Below, piece by piece: positions 1 to 9,376 of a DNA stretch of 63,276 nucleotides. Where the stretch lies: positions 1-63,276 of IMG/VR virus record IMGVR_UViG_3300032334_002666. One strand, 5' to 3'. A program made the translations under genes and the position numbers. The notes below the pieces were generated by a model. It did no database searches, had not been told where the DNA came from, and saw only the letters and a program-made list of their open reading frames with translations. Position 1 is the first letter of the stretch, and the number at the start of each line of letters is the position of its first letter. This stretch comes from a virus.

Positions 1-2
1 TA

Positions 3-239
3 TCAAAAGACTTTAGATTAGTTGAACTTCCAAGCTTTGTAAAGTCAGAGGATATTATAAACTTGATTAAGAGTTCAAACTATGAAGAGTTTAAAAAAGA
101 AACACCGACATCGGTCTCTGCTGAATTTTTTAATTTACAAAAGGAGGTAGGTAAACATACTGATGTAAATGAAGCTAATCAGGACATACGTTTTAACGAG
201 CCTGATATAGCAGAAGATTCGACAGATGATATAGTTTAA
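3..239 (+). CDS. C-terminal end of an unidentified protein (5' end outside window)
   Basis: An open frame runs from the window edge to a TAA and gives about 78 residues ending in the acidic tail DSTDDIV. It is hydrophilic, with many Glu, Asp and Asn, and no recognisable motif. It lies 45 nt upstream of the metallophosphoesterase gene on the same strand, so it is probably the last part of an upstream virion or packaging gene. I cannot assign a function from this fragment. Confidence 0.6.
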   Translation, partial: SKDFRLVELPSFVKSEDIINLIKSSNYEEFKKETPTSVSAEFFNLQKEVGKHTDVNEANQDIRFNEPDIAEDSTDDIV

Positions 240-284
240 AACTTTAATTGATTCTCGAATATAATATACAAAACTTTCCAGTCT

Positions 285-1844
285 ATGAGGTTTAAAGAAT
301 TAGAAGAGTCAGATATTACCTATTTTACCGAAGTATACTATAATAAAGATATTTCATGGGATAATCGATTACGTCAATTATCTGAAAAGTTTGAGTGTTC
401 AACCAGAACACTAGAGAGATGGGCGTCAAACCTTAAATTGACAACACCTACCCAAGAGGAATCACCACAATATCAAATAGCTCAAGAGAGAGAATACAAT
501 AAGAAATCCAAGAGATTTATTATTAGTTGGGCACAAAATAACACAGGAGTACACCCTGCGTTTATTGAAAACATGAAAGCGTATGCTGATTTTATTAATG
601 CAGACATTCATATAATCGCAGGTCGATATAAAAATCCAACCTCTGTCTGGACCAATAATCAGGAAGAGAGCGAATTTTGGGATCCAATCGTCGTTCCCTA
701 CCTAGATGCAAATCGTCATAATATACATAAATATCTTTCTATTATGTCAGACGTTAAGATTCAGCCAACTGCTGTTAATCCTATGACTGGACTAGAGGGA
801 ATGAGTGGAATTAATTCATGTGTAGTAGGTTCGCCTAAAATGCAAATGGAAATGGTTCCTGTGTTGGAGGGTAATGCACCAAAAATGATGATTACAACTG
901 GCGCCTGTACAAATAAGAATTATACAGATTCTAAGGCAGGTAAGAAAGGAGAATTTCATCATACTCTAGGATTTGTTATTGTTGAAATTAAGAATGACGA
1001 AATATTCTTTATGCGACAGGTAACTGCAACTGATTCAGGAAGCTTTACCGATCTTTTTTATAATACTACTAATTGTGAAGTATCTCGAATTTCTGAAATA
1101 TCTGCAATTATCCTAGGTGACCTACACTATGGCAAACACGATCAAGAGGTATTAAATAAGACTCTTGACTTTATGAATATTCTTCATCCTGAACATGTCA
1201 TCCTACACGATGTTTTTGATGGAACCTCAATTAGTCACCATGAAGAAAAGGATCCATTTATACAATATCAAAAGGAATTAGACGGCACCAATTCACTAAA
1301 GAAGGAGGTTGACGATATGATAATTGGTCTGGCCGATTTTGAAGACTATAATACTGTAATTGTTCGAAGTAATCACGATGATTTCCTAGACCGATGGTTA
1401 AAGAACACTGACTGGCGAAAAACGGTTACTCCTAAAAACTCTCTAGAATATATGCTCTATTCTGCGGCTATTCTTGGAGGAGAGGCACCAAATGGTGTTA
1501 TTCCTTGGGTGATAAACAAGGCATATCCTCACTTTATTACACTGGGCAGAAGCGATAGTTACATCGTTAATGATTGGGAATTAGGCCAGCATGGAGACAT
1601 AGGAGCAAGCGGTAGTCGAGGATCCCTGCAACAATTTAGAAAACTAAATACTAAAATTGTAGTTGGTCACTATCACTCACCTGGAAGAAAGGATGGAGCT
1701 CTTGCTGTAGGGACTACTAGTAAATTAAGATGCGGCTATAATATTGGCCCGAGCTCATGGTTACATTCACACGTAATTATTCACAAAGATTCAAAAGCAC
1801 AACACATTAACTTTATAAAAGGCGGGTATACTACTCTAAAATAA
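285..1844 (+). CDS. Calcineurin-like metallophosphoesterase with N-terminal helix-turn-helix
   Basis: 519 residues. Residues about 25-50 read like a helix-turn-helix (RLRQLSEKFECSTRTLERWA). From about residue 275 the metallophosphoesterase motifs follow in order: GDLHYG, HDVFDG, SNHDD, GQHG and GHYHSP, which are the usual two-metal ligands (D-x-H, D, NHD, H, GHxH). The fold hydrolyses phosphomono- or diesters; the substrate cannot be read from sequence. It is distinct from the SbcD/gp47 nuclease at 36.9 kb. The combination of a DNA-binding-like N-terminus and a phosphoesterase is compatible with a nuclease or a regulator. An AAAACTTT element lies at 238-245, 47 nt before the ATG. Confidence 0.8.
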   Translation: MRFKELEESDITYFTEVYYNKDISWDNRLRQLSEKFECSTRTLERWASNLKLTTPTQEESPQYQIAQEREYNKKSKRFIISWAQNNTGVHPAFIENMKAYADFINADIHIIAGRYKNPTSVWTNNQEESEFWDPIVVPYLDANRHNIHKYLSIMSDVKIQPTAVNPMTGLEGMSGINSCVVGSPKMQMEMVPVLEGNAPKMMITTGACTNKNYTDSKAGKKGEFHHTLGFVIVEIKNDEIFFMRQVTATDSGSFTDLFYNTTNCEVSRISEISAIILGDLHYGKHDQEVLNKTLDFMNILHPEHVILHDVFDGTSISHHEEKDPFIQYQKELDGTNSLKKEVDDMIIGLADFEDYNTVIVRSNHDDFLDRWLKNTDWRKTVTPKNSLEYMLYSAAILGGEAPNGVIPWVINKAYPHFITLGRSDSYIVNDWELGQHGDIGASGSRGSLQQFRKLNTKIVVGHYHSPGRKDGALAVGTTSKLRCGYNIGPSSWLHSHVIIHKDSKAQHINFIKGGYTTLK

Positions 1845-1850
1845 ATAACT
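1840..1850 (+). promoter_or_regulatory. Late-promoter-like motif
   Basis: The sequence AATAAATAACT matches the core of the motif repeated upstream of virion genes in this window and lies 31 nt before the ATG of the small zinc-ribbon gene. It overlaps the stop codon of the upstream gene. It is the weakest member of the set because the A-run after the core is interrupted. Confidence 0.4.
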
Positions 1851-1870
1851 TAGAAATAGGTAATATTTTT

Positions 1871-2038
1871 ATGAAGTATATTTTAAACCAGGCAAAATAC
1901 CTATTTGAAAAGGTAACTAATACTCGTGTTATATGTGATAAATGTGGATGGAATTGGGCAATCGCCGATGGCGGTAAGGATGTGTACGTATGTCACAAAT
2001 GCTGGACTAATAACACCCCAAAAGAAGCTTTAAAATAA
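1871..2038 (+). CDS. Small zinc-ribbon protein
   Basis: 55 residues from ATG to TAA. It contains two CxxC knuckles (CDKCGW and CHKCW) separated by about 15 residues, a rubredoxin/zinc-ribbon arrangement. The pattern CDKCGW-x-W-x-IADGG-x-CHKC is, from memory, a recurring module in phage small proteins, usually without a known role. A late-promoter-like motif precedes it, so it may be a minor virion or assembly protein. The function is not known. Confidence 0.7.
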   Translation: MKYILNQAKYLFEKVTNTRVICDKCGWNWAIADGGKDVYVCHKCWTNNTPKEALK

Positions 2039-2047
2039 TCAAGTAGT

Positions 2048-2239
2048 GTGGCCAAGAAAAATGATAGTCAACAAAATTTTGAAGATTACCGTAAAGGTAA
2101 AGCAAAATTAAAGAACGCAGTTCTACAACATCCAGAAGAGAGTAATGGCGGAAAGTCAGTATATGACTTTATGCAGGGCGAGGTTAAACGCAATATGTGG
2201 GTCATTCCTTATGCGCAGTTTAAAAAGAGAGATAAATAA
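2048..2239 (+). CDS. Small basic hypothetical protein
   Basis: 63 residues starting at GTG (MAKKNDSQQN...), 9 nt after the preceding stop codon. It is lysine-rich and hydrophilic with no recognised domain. The tight spacing between two virion-region genes supports it as real. The late promoter of the next gene overlaps its 3' end. No function can be given. Confidence 0.55.
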   Translation: MAKKNDSQQNFEDYRKGKAKLKNAVLQHPEESNGGKSVYDFMQGEVKRNMWVIPYAQFKKRDK

Positions 2240-2245
2240 TTAAAA
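2231..2245 (+). promoter_or_regulatory. Late-promoter-like motif
   Basis: GATAAATAATTAAAA lies 28 nt upstream of the ATG at 2259. It belongs to the window-wide motif family resembling the T4 late promoter TATAAATA. Confidence 0.6.
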
Positions 2246-2258
2246 TCTCAAAGATAAT

Positions 2259-4208
2259 ATGAGTTTTGAAGCATATTTAAGAAACTGGCTTAGTCTCACT
2301 GAATCAATCGTAAATGAGACTACTGAAGAGAAGGAGGATAAGAAATCATCTGAATTTGAAGATATCCTTAATATTATTGAGTCAGGAATAGGCGGAGAAA
2401 CCTCAGATAAAACGGCTAGAACTACATCATTCGAATCAATCGAACAGGTATTACAAAAAGTAGACATACTTACTCTAGAAAAAATAAAGGATAATCCACA
2501 ATTACAAAAGGTGTTGCTAGCAATGGTTGCGCCTGGAAAAGTTGAGTGGATGGGTGAATACTTGACTAAATCTAAGAAAAATTTAAACGCTCTATCATCC
2601 GATAAGAAGAAGACAGATCCTTCTCTTAATTTTGAAGGGTATAAAAGGTTTACTTTACGTGAGGCTGATGTTAAGAGTCGAATCTATAAGATGCACTTGA
2701 TATTTAAGTACGCATCTGATCTTCCTGAATTAGACAAAGAGACAAATCTCTTATTAGCACTAAAACAATTAGATGCTTCCTTAATTACTTCAACTGAGGC
2801 GAATCAGCCAACTATTAAGATCAATAAGATTGGAAGTATTGATAATACTGTCGAGTCAAATGAGTTTGGAGTAATTGATTCAAATGGGGAGTCTAGGATA
2901 ATGAAGAAGGAAGAACTTTCTGATCTTCTTGAGAAGAATCCTGAGATTGCAGAAAAGGCTAAAGCCTTGGCTAATGATTCCTATAAGAAAAAACTAGGTA
3001 AGCTCGTACAGAGAACGGAAGATACTATCAGAAAGGAAGTAGCTGATTCAATGAAAGAGACTGAGAGAGTAATTTCGGACTTGCCGAATGATGAAAAGAC
3101 AATGGAGAAACTACAAGTCGATTGGAAACCTCTAATCGATGCACTAGGTTACTCCAAATTCTTCAGCGGTCCAATTAAGGCAAAGGAGAAGGAGGTAACG
3201 AAGAACGAACGCCCGAGTCTAAGAAAAAAGAATAGGATTAAAGAAAAATTGATGAGCGCACTAAGTTCATCTCTACTTCCACCCATGGCAAATGGTGAGA
3301 TATCTGCTCCAGGCGGAGATTACTATAAATTATTTAAGAAATTAGAGGGACAGAACGCTGCATGGCTAGAAGCAGCAATTAAAGAAGTATTAGTAGATTC
3401 AGCTAGGATTGCACAATTTAATAACTCAGCAAGAACTGCTGAGAGCTCACTCGAAGAGAACCAGTTAGCATATCTACAAATATGTAGCTCATGGATAACT
3501 AAATATATTGAGAGTGAAGTTGATGGAGAGCTCTCTAAGCGAGATACAGATAATGCAATCGCTAAAATTAAGTCAATTACTCAACAAAAAGAGAAGGAGA
3601 TTAAAAACTATTATCTTTCAAAGGATTTCAATATGAAGAACTTTAAAGGTATTCAGCTCAAACCTGACCTGCGCCTTCCTCTCTATCAAAGGGTTAGATT
3701 AGCGGTTAGCGAGGCAGACAGAATAGCTGAGAGTCCACTAAAAAACCTGCTTAAGGGTCTTGGCCAAATAGCAGTTGGATTATTTTCAACTATACCTGAT
3801 AGAGGTGATATGGCACTAGCTAAAAAGAATGCTGATCAAAATAGAGCAATCTTCAATGGTCTGTATAGTATTATTAAAGGCGGAGTATATGGCGTAAGCA
3901 AACAAGGAGGCCGAGACTTTGAAAAAGGAGTAGAAAAAGTTACGAACAAGTTAAGACTTGATGCAGTTGGATTGACACCATATGAAAAAGGTGAAGGCCC
4001 TAAATTCTATAAGTCAGCCGAAAAGAAAACAAATGAAGATGCTGTGCCTGCATCAACATCACCAGGAGCCACTTTCCAAACACCTGCTACCCTACCTTCT
4101 AATAATATGGATACATTTGCACTTGCTGGTCCAGGTAAAAAGATCAAACCGAAGAAAATCGTAAAGAAGGTTTCTAATTTTAGCGATTTTCTGAAAAGTA
4201 AGGACTAA
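2259..4208 (+). CDS. Large helical virion-associated protein with capsid-targeting-like N-terminus
   Basis: 649 residues, strongly charged and mostly predicted helical, with long Lys/Glu stretches at about 60-330 and a Pro/Thr-rich then Lys-rich C-terminus. The N-terminus MSFEAYLRNWLSLTES fits the aromatic-x-x-aromatic...E pattern shared by several proteins in this window and resembling the T4 capsid-targeting sequence. It has its own late promoter and precedes baseplate genes. An internal head protein or an inner structural component is plausible; I recognise no enzymatic motif. Confidence 0.7.
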   Translation: MSFEAYLRNWLSLTESIVNETTEEKEDKKSSEFEDILNIIESGIGGETSDKTARTTSFESIEQVLQKVDILTLEKIKDNPQLQKVLLAMVAPGKVEWMGEYLTKSKKNLNALSSDKKKTDPSLNFEGYKRFTLREADVKSRIYKMHLIFKYASDLPELDKETNLLLALKQLDASLITSTEANQPTIKINKIGSIDNTVESNEFGVIDSNGESRIMKKEELSDLLEKNPEIAEKAKALANDSYKKKLGKLVQRTEDTIRKEVADSMKETERVISDLPNDEKTMEKLQVDWKPLIDALGYSKFFSGPIKAKEKEVTKNERPSLRKKNRIKEKLMSALSSSLLPPMANGEISAPGGDYYKLFKKLEGQNAAWLEAAIKEVLVDSARIAQFNNSARTAESSLEENQLAYLQICSSWITKYIESEVDGELSKRDTDNAIAKIKSITQQKEKEIKNYYLSKDFNMKNFKGIQLKPDLRLPLYQRVRLAVSEADRIAESPLKNLLKGLGQIAVGLFSTIPDRGDMALAKKNADQNRAIFNGLYSIIKGGVYGVSKQGGRDFEKGVEKVTNKLRLDAVGLTPYEKGEGPKFYKSAEKKTNEDAVPASTSPGATFQTPATLPSNNMDTFALAGPGKKIKPKKIVKKVSNFSDFLKSKD

Positions 4209-4228
4209 TCCTAAACTTTTTAAAGCCT

Positions 4229-4243
4229 AATAAATAATAAAAA
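4229..4243 (+). promoter_or_regulatory. Late-promoter-like motif
   Basis: AATAAATAATAAAAA lies 25 nt upstream of the ATG at 4254, in the 45-nt gap between two virion genes. An AAACTTTTTAAAG stretch lies just before it. Confidence 0.65.
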
Positions 4244-4253
4244 CTAGATTCTT

Positions 4254-6137
4254 ATGGATATCCTTAGTGCAGCAGTAGGTAATGGCGGAGTATCCGATAA
4301 TATTTTAAATTTATCGTCAGTTCAATCTCTTGGACAGTCGACTGAAGTTACTGGTGGAAAAACTGCGCAGACCGGTGAAGTTAAAGGAGATGGGTCAAAG
4401 ACAATTAAGATAATTGGTACAGAATCAATATTTAATCCATTCTATATTTTTAGATACTCTGAATTTGGTGCAGGAACAACTGCAAATACTTCTGGAGACT
4501 ATGATCTAAAGAGACATAACCTAAGTTATGAGGGTTCAAATGCTCTACTCGGTAGAGTACAAGAAGCTGCTGAAAAATTAAAGCGTCAGCAGGCAGTAGT
4601 TGTACAAAACCCAACTGCTATTGCAATTAAGACATGGGCAGATCAGCAGGCAACATTAGGTTCAAATCATAAGGGCCCTTTATATCCATATCCATATTCC
4701 CTAACTGATTTTACTCACTGTAAATATTATGGACTTGTTCCAAATAATAGGCTACTTACACTTAGGAGATATCCAGTACCAGTAGAAGATAACTTACAAG
4801 TACATCAAGACAAGTTACCGTTGGTTCCGATTGCGCAAGCTGTTACTTGGTGGGGAGGAGATACTAGCAATACACTAGATGGAATCTTAGGTATGACCTT
4901 TGGTTTTAAATGGAAAGCATATCCTAAAGAGGGAGAAGAAATACAGGATGTTCAAGGTAATGAACTTATTTTAGAAGATGCGCTGGATGCTGCTGGAATA
5001 ACAAATCCTACTGCTCGACAGGCATTAATTGCTTCTTTTGCAAATATGAATGATCAAAATCCATTTGCAGTATCAGGATATGATAAAGTATTACAGGATA
5101 ATTCTGTGAAACAACAAGAATCTGGTGCATACGCTAATCGTATACTCGGACCAATTAATGTTATTACTGAGACGAAGATAAGAGATAGAGGATTTAGTTT
5201 TGAACAAAAAATAGAGCTTGTTTTTGAATATAAATTAAGAGCGATTGGAACAGTTAATCCTAAAGTAGCAATGCTTGATTTACTAAGTAATTTTCTATCT
5301 TTGACATATAATAGAGCTTCTTTTTGGGGAGGAGGATATCGTTATTTTCAAAGAACTGGTGCTCTTCTTCCTGGATTTAATACTGATAATATGGAAAAAG
5401 GAGATTATGCATCAGCGACCAAAGATATTACTTCGATGTTGACTCAAATGATTGCTGCAGGTGGTGATGATCTTAAGGGATTTATTAATGGCGTTTCAAA
5501 TGATGCTAAGAATGCATCTAGTTTTACTGAAGGGTTTAAAAAGATTGCAGGAGATATTGCAGGAAGTAAGGTCGGACAAAATCTTATTGCAAGTAGAATC
5601 GGTAAACTTCATCAGGCACCATTAATAATGAGAGCCTTGGCAGACGGTCGTGCAGTTGGTGAATGGCACTTAACTGTCGGTAATCCAATGGATCCAATCG
5701 CGGTAATAGGTAATTTATGTATGGATTCTACAACTATTTCATTTGGAGAAGAACTCGGAGCACATGATTTTCCAATTAATGTAAAATTTAAAGTTTCATT
5801 AAGTCACGGAAGACCTAGAGCAAAACAGGATATTGAATCAATGTTCAATCATGGTGGAGGAGATCTTTCATTTACTGCTCTGCAGCCTCCAGCAAGTGCA
5901 CAAAATTCATATGGTGAATATAATAGTAGAAGAATTGCAGATACTACCGGTTCAGTATCAGCTAGTTTTAATTCAGCAACAACTACTGCTGATACTGCGG
6001 TCGGTGACAATGGACTTACTTCTGGCCAAAATTTAGCTAATTATTTTAGACCGGCAGTAGAAAGAAAATACGGTGCAGGGTTTGGAAAATCTGGAATATT
6101 ACCAGATTACTTTACAAAATTATATACAAAAGATTAA
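4254..6137 (+). CDS. Large baseplate/tail-tube-initiator-like structural protein
   Basis: 627 residues, Gly/Asn/Ala-rich, typical of virion proteins. The central part (about 300-370) includes FSFEQKIELVFEYKLR. The C-terminal part (about 450-530) contains a tube-like stretch with VGNPMDPIAVIGNLCM and FPINVKFKVSLSHGRPR, which recalls the end of T4 gp48/gp54-type tube-baseplate proteins. It is followed after 5 nt by the gp53-like gene and then the hub and spike genes, so a baseplate location is likely. Assignment to gp48 or gp54 is inference from context and local resemblance only. Confidence 0.6.
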   Translation: MDILSAAVGNGGVSDNILNLSSVQSLGQSTEVTGGKTAQTGEVKGDGSKTIKIIGTESIFNPFYIFRYSEFGAGTTANTSGDYDLKRHNLSYEGSNALLGRVQEAAEKLKRQQAVVVQNPTAIAIKTWADQQATLGSNHKGPLYPYPYSLTDFTHCKYYGLVPNNRLLTLRRYPVPVEDNLQVHQDKLPLVPIAQAVTWWGGDTSNTLDGILGMTFGFKWKAYPKEGEEIQDVQGNELILEDALDAAGITNPTARQALIASFANMNDQNPFAVSGYDKVLQDNSVKQQESGAYANRILGPINVITETKIRDRGFSFEQKIELVFEYKLRAIGTVNPKVAMLDLLSNFLSLTYNRASFWGGGYRYFQRTGALLPGFNTDNMEKGDYASATKDITSMLTQMIAAGGDDLKGFINGVSNDAKNASSFTEGFKKIAGDIAGSKVGQNLIASRIGKLHQAPLIMRALADGRAVGEWHLTVGNPMDPIAVIGNLCMDSTTISFGEELGAHDFPINVKFKVSLSHGRPRAKQDIESMFNHGGGDLSFTALQPPASAQNSYGEYNSRRIADTTGSVSASFNSATTTADTAVGDNGLTSGQNLANYFRPAVERKYGAGFGKSGILPDYFTKLYTKD

Positions 6138-6142
6138 GAAAA

Positions 6143-6727
6143 ATGTTAGTAAGTAAATTATTAAGAGTTAAAAAACTTTTTACTACGTCCACTGGTGAAT
6201 CAATTATTGATTTAATTAGTTCAACGTTTACGTTTGGCGAAAATGGATCAACCTCAGGACCAGTTCTTGTTTCTGAATATGAAACAATGAGACCTGATCT
6301 TCTATCAAATCGAGTGTATTCAACGCAGGATTACTGGGAAACTATCTTAAAATTCAATGGAATATCGAATCCTTTTTCATTAGATCAAGGAGAAATATTA
6401 CTTGTCCCATCATATTCAATAATGGAAAAAATGATAAAACCGCCTAGGGAAGTAAAAGAAAAAGGTACTGAACCTGCTAAAAAGAATGAGAGTGCAGTGA
6501 TTAAGCCAAAATCTGCAAAAGACAAGCAGAGGCTAGAATCTCTTAGAACAAAGGCACCTGAAATAGTTCCACCGAATGTAAACCTTACTGGTGCACAAAA
6601 TGTTAAAGTAGTAAACGGTCGAGTAATATTAGGCGGAGACATGACTCAGACAAGTTCAACAAATACTAATCAGTCTTCAACTAGATCAAGAGTACAAGAT
6701 CAGTTAAAAAATAGTCCAAATTTCTAA
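6143..6727 (+). CDS. gp53-like baseplate wedge protein
   Basis: 194 residues. The segment RPDLLSNRVYSTQDYWETIL at about 50-69, followed by KFNGISNPF and GEILLVP, matches the LysM-like core of T4 gp53 (PEELANAIYG...YWVLLMCN). In T4 this wedge subunit helps join wedges around the hub. The C-terminal half is Lys/Pro/Thr-rich and probably disordered. The gene sits between the large baseplate gene and the hub gene with 3-5 nt gaps, as expected for one translation unit. Confidence 0.65.
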   Translation: MLVSKLLRVKKLFTTSTGESIIDLISSTFTFGENGSTSGPVLVSEYETMRPDLLSNRVYSTQDYWETILKFNGISNPFSLDQGEILLVPSYSIMEKMIKPPREVKEKGTEPAKKNESAVIKPKSAKDKQRLESLRTKAPEIVPPNVNLTGAQNVKVVNGRVILGGDMTQTSSTNTNQSSTRSRVQDQLKNSPNF

Positions 6728-6730
6728 GCA

Positions 6731-8233
6731 ATGGCATTTAGTCAAGTAATAAAGACTCATTTTCAACCCAAGATCAAGTTAATTGAACTTGGAGACTTTG
6801 ATAACTCTTCTGGGAGCACAACACCCACGATTAGTCGTCAAAACCAAAACACACAAGACTTTGGCCAAAAGGCTGGTGTAAATAAGCCATTTGTTAAATT
6901 AGGAGGAAAATCAATAACTGAAGTTGACTATTTAACTCTTGATGAGTCTGGATTTATGCCTAGTGTAAATCTAGTGTTTACTGATACTGCTGGAGAATTT
7001 TCTGGAAACTATTTTCCTAAAAGAAACTTAATGGTTAGTCTTTTTATTAATAGCGGTAACCCAAAATTAAAACCGATTAGATCAGATTATACGATAACTA
7101 GTGTAAAGTCTATTCCTATAAAAAATAGAGGCGATAATGTCACATTAAGTAAAGGAATAACTTATCATATAAAGGCTGAGTTATTTGTTCCTAGACTATA
7201 CAACAACATCTCTAGGAGCTATTCTAATATGACATCGATGGATGCAATAAAAGCTATCTGTTCTGACCTTGGTCTAGGTTATGCGCAAAATGAATTTACA
7301 ACAACTGATGTTATGACTTGGATTAATTTTAATACTAGCCCAGCAAATTTCTTACGAGAAATTGTAAGTTATTCATATCAAGACGATAATTCGTTCTTTA
7401 CTGGTTTTATTAGTAAAGAATTAATCTTTAACTTAGTTAATGTAAATGAACAATTGCGCCAGGTCGAGGTAGATGATACTTTTACAAGTAATTCGAATCC
7501 AATGTCTCAAAATATTACACAGGCTCAAAAAGATAGCCCTCTTCAAGCGGGATTATCTGAGGCGACTGTTCCCAACTTTCTAACAAATCAAAGAACTAGC
7601 ATAAATCATCCAAATTATATTTATGAGGCTAATTTAATATCTGATCATGGTGCAGTTCTTAAAAAGGAAGGATATAAGAAGAAGATTTATTACTATGATC
7701 ATTTTGATGAGAGTGAAGATCAAAAGAAGAAATTTAAGGAATTTTTCGTAGCTCCAACAAATACGGAAGGTACATCAGATGCCTCAATGTTAATTCCAGA
7801 CGATGAAGGGATGGATGAGGTTGGAAATAAGAAATGGATGAATATTAACTATGGAAACACTCATGAAAATTGGAATGCAGCTCGAGTTTTTAATCATCAT
7901 AACTTAAAAGAACTTGAGAAAATAAAGCTTAGAGTCCTATTAAAAGGAGTAAATTTTCAAGTAATTAAAGGAATGACTGTTCCAGTATTAATGACAACGT
8001 CGATGGCTGAAAAAATAAAAAAGGAGACTGACCCGACTGGAAAGGAAGATGTTGATCCAAATAAACAAAAGATGGAGGATGAGACTCTTGATGCAGAATT
8101 GACTGGCTGGTACTATGTAAAAGAGGCAAAATATACTTTTGATCCTAGTGACGAACATATATTCTATACTGAATTAATTTTAGCTCGAAGAGAATGGATA
8201 CCGCCAAAAATAAAATTCACAGCAAATGCATAA
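6731..8233 (+). CDS. Baseplate hub protein (gp27-like)
   Basis: 500 residues. The middle section (about 170-250) has the features of the gpD/gp27 hub family: a short alpha/beta domain with MTSMDAIKAICSDLGL, WINFNTSPANFLREIV and then YQDDNSFFTGFI. Hub proteins form the ring that continues the tail tube and holds the spike trimer. The gene lies two genes before the OB-fold spike gene, which matches that role. It overlaps the next gene by 8 nt. Confidence 0.65.
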   Translation: MAFSQVIKTHFQPKIKLIELGDFDNSSGSTTPTISRQNQNTQDFGQKAGVNKPFVKLGGKSITEVDYLTLDESGFMPSVNLVFTDTAGEFSGNYFPKRNLMVSLFINSGNPKLKPIRSDYTITSVKSIPIKNRGDNVTLSKGITYHIKAELFVPRLYNNISRSYSNMTSMDAIKAICSDLGLGYAQNEFTTTDVMTWINFNTSPANFLREIVSYSYQDDNSFFTGFISKELIFNLVNVNEQLRQVEVDDTFTSNSNPMSQNITQAQKDSPLQAGLSEATVPNFLTNQRTSINHPNYIYEANLISDHGAVLKKEGYKKKIYYYDHFDESEDQKKKFKEFFVAPTNTEGTSDASMLIPDDEGMDEVGNKKWMNINYGNTHENWNAARVFNHHNLKELEKIKLRVLLKGVNFQVIKGMTVPVLMTTSMAEKIKKETDPTGKEDVDPNKQKMEDETLDAELTGWYYVKEAKYTFDPSDEHIFYTELILARREWIPPKIKFTANA

Positions 8234-9344
8234 TTTTTACGGAGTACGAAATAAGGTTGATAATTTTAGAAAAGGTTTTTTTCTTGATCCATATGATCAG
8301 CCAACATATTTAACATTTGCCCTAGACTTTAGGTTTGAAGGACTTGATGTTGATTCGCTAGCGGATGATGGATTATGGAAAAGTCCTCTATTTGAAAAAG
8401 GATCAAAAAATAATTGGTATAGCGCACAAACTCACTTGGGATCCCTTGGATATAAAGACAAGGAGGCAGGCTTAGCTAAATTTAAGTCTATTCTAGAATA
8501 CTTAACATTTAATGCTCCATGGTATTTTCAGTCTATTCAAGGATTAAGTAAATTATGGGGAAATGCAACAGATATGACAACCGCTTACAAAGGTAAGGAA
8601 GCAATCCTAACAATTGAAACATTGGAAGCAATTGACCTAAGAATAACTGAGATTGCTAGCTTATACAGATCTGCAGTATATGATAAAGTGTATATGAGAG
8701 AATTGGTGCCAGACAACTTACGATGGTTTTGTGTAGACATATATGTAGCTGAGGCTAGGAATATCAGGTATAATCCAGCAGGCTCTTTTAGTAATATGAC
8801 AAGTGCTCTTGGTATAGACACAAGTGGTTTAAATAGAACACTTACTGACGCTAGTGCAGGACTAGGTTCACTATTAGGAAATCAGCAATTGGATCAAAGT
8901 AATCCAATGAAACAATTTGGATACTTAAAGTTTAAGTGTAGACAGTGTGAGTTTGATTTTTCAGACACTTTTGTTGGAGGAGACACTATGGATGTTGCTA
9001 CAGGCAAGATAAAAGAACCAAATGGAGGTAAATTTAAGATCAAAGTTGGATATTTTGAGGAGGAGAGTGAATATCATGATTCTACTAAAATTGCAGATGA
9101 CTATGTGACGAATGCACTAAAAAATCCATGGAGCGCAATGAATACTGCAGCAGATATTCAGACAAGAATAGGCGGAGCCTCTGATTTACCATTTGTTGGA
9201 GGATTTGTAGATAAGGGGGTACAGGGATTGCAGGAGAAACTTAAATCTATTGGTGGACTAGTTAATCCAGCACTGGGGGCAGCATTCGGTGGACCAAATA
9301 TTAAGAATATTGGTGATTTATACCCTACGAATAATCCTAAATAA
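8226..9344 (+). CDS. Baseplate/tail-tube cap-like structural protein
   Basis: 372 residues. The start overlaps the end of the hub gene. A helical stretch at about 125-180 (LEAIDLRITEIASLYRSAVY...RWFCVDIYVAE) is followed by a beta-rich part containing FGYLKFKCRQCEFDFSDTF, resembling tube-initiator or tube-cap proteins of contractile phages. The C-terminus is Gly-rich. Context between hub and spike supports a baseplate role; the precise T4 counterpart (gp48 or gp54) is uncertain. Confidence 0.55.
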   Translation: MHNFYGVRNKVDNFRKGFFLDPYDQPTYLTFALDFRFEGLDVDSLADDGLWKSPLFEKGSKNNWYSAQTHLGSLGYKDKEAGLAKFKSILEYLTFNAPWYFQSIQGLSKLWGNATDMTTAYKGKEAILTIETLEAIDLRITEIASLYRSAVYDKVYMRELVPDNLRWFCVDIYVAEARNIRYNPAGSFSNMTSALGIDTSGLNRTLTDASAGLGSLLGNQQLDQSNPMKQFGYLKFKCRQCEFDFSDTFVGGDTMDVATGKIKEPNGGKFKIKVGYFEEESEYHDSTKIADDYVTNALKNPWSAMNTAADIQTRIGGASDLPFVGGFVDKGVQGLQEKLKSIGGLVNPALGAAFGGPNIKNIGDLYPTNNPK

Positions 9345-9376
9345 AACTAAGTTAATAATCAAAGTAAAAATTAAAG

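Noticed and set aside
2240-2467. Minus-strand frame over the start of the large helical protein
   Set aside because: It lies opposite a long well-supported plus-strand gene, is Ser-rich low-complexity, and has no leader or promoter.
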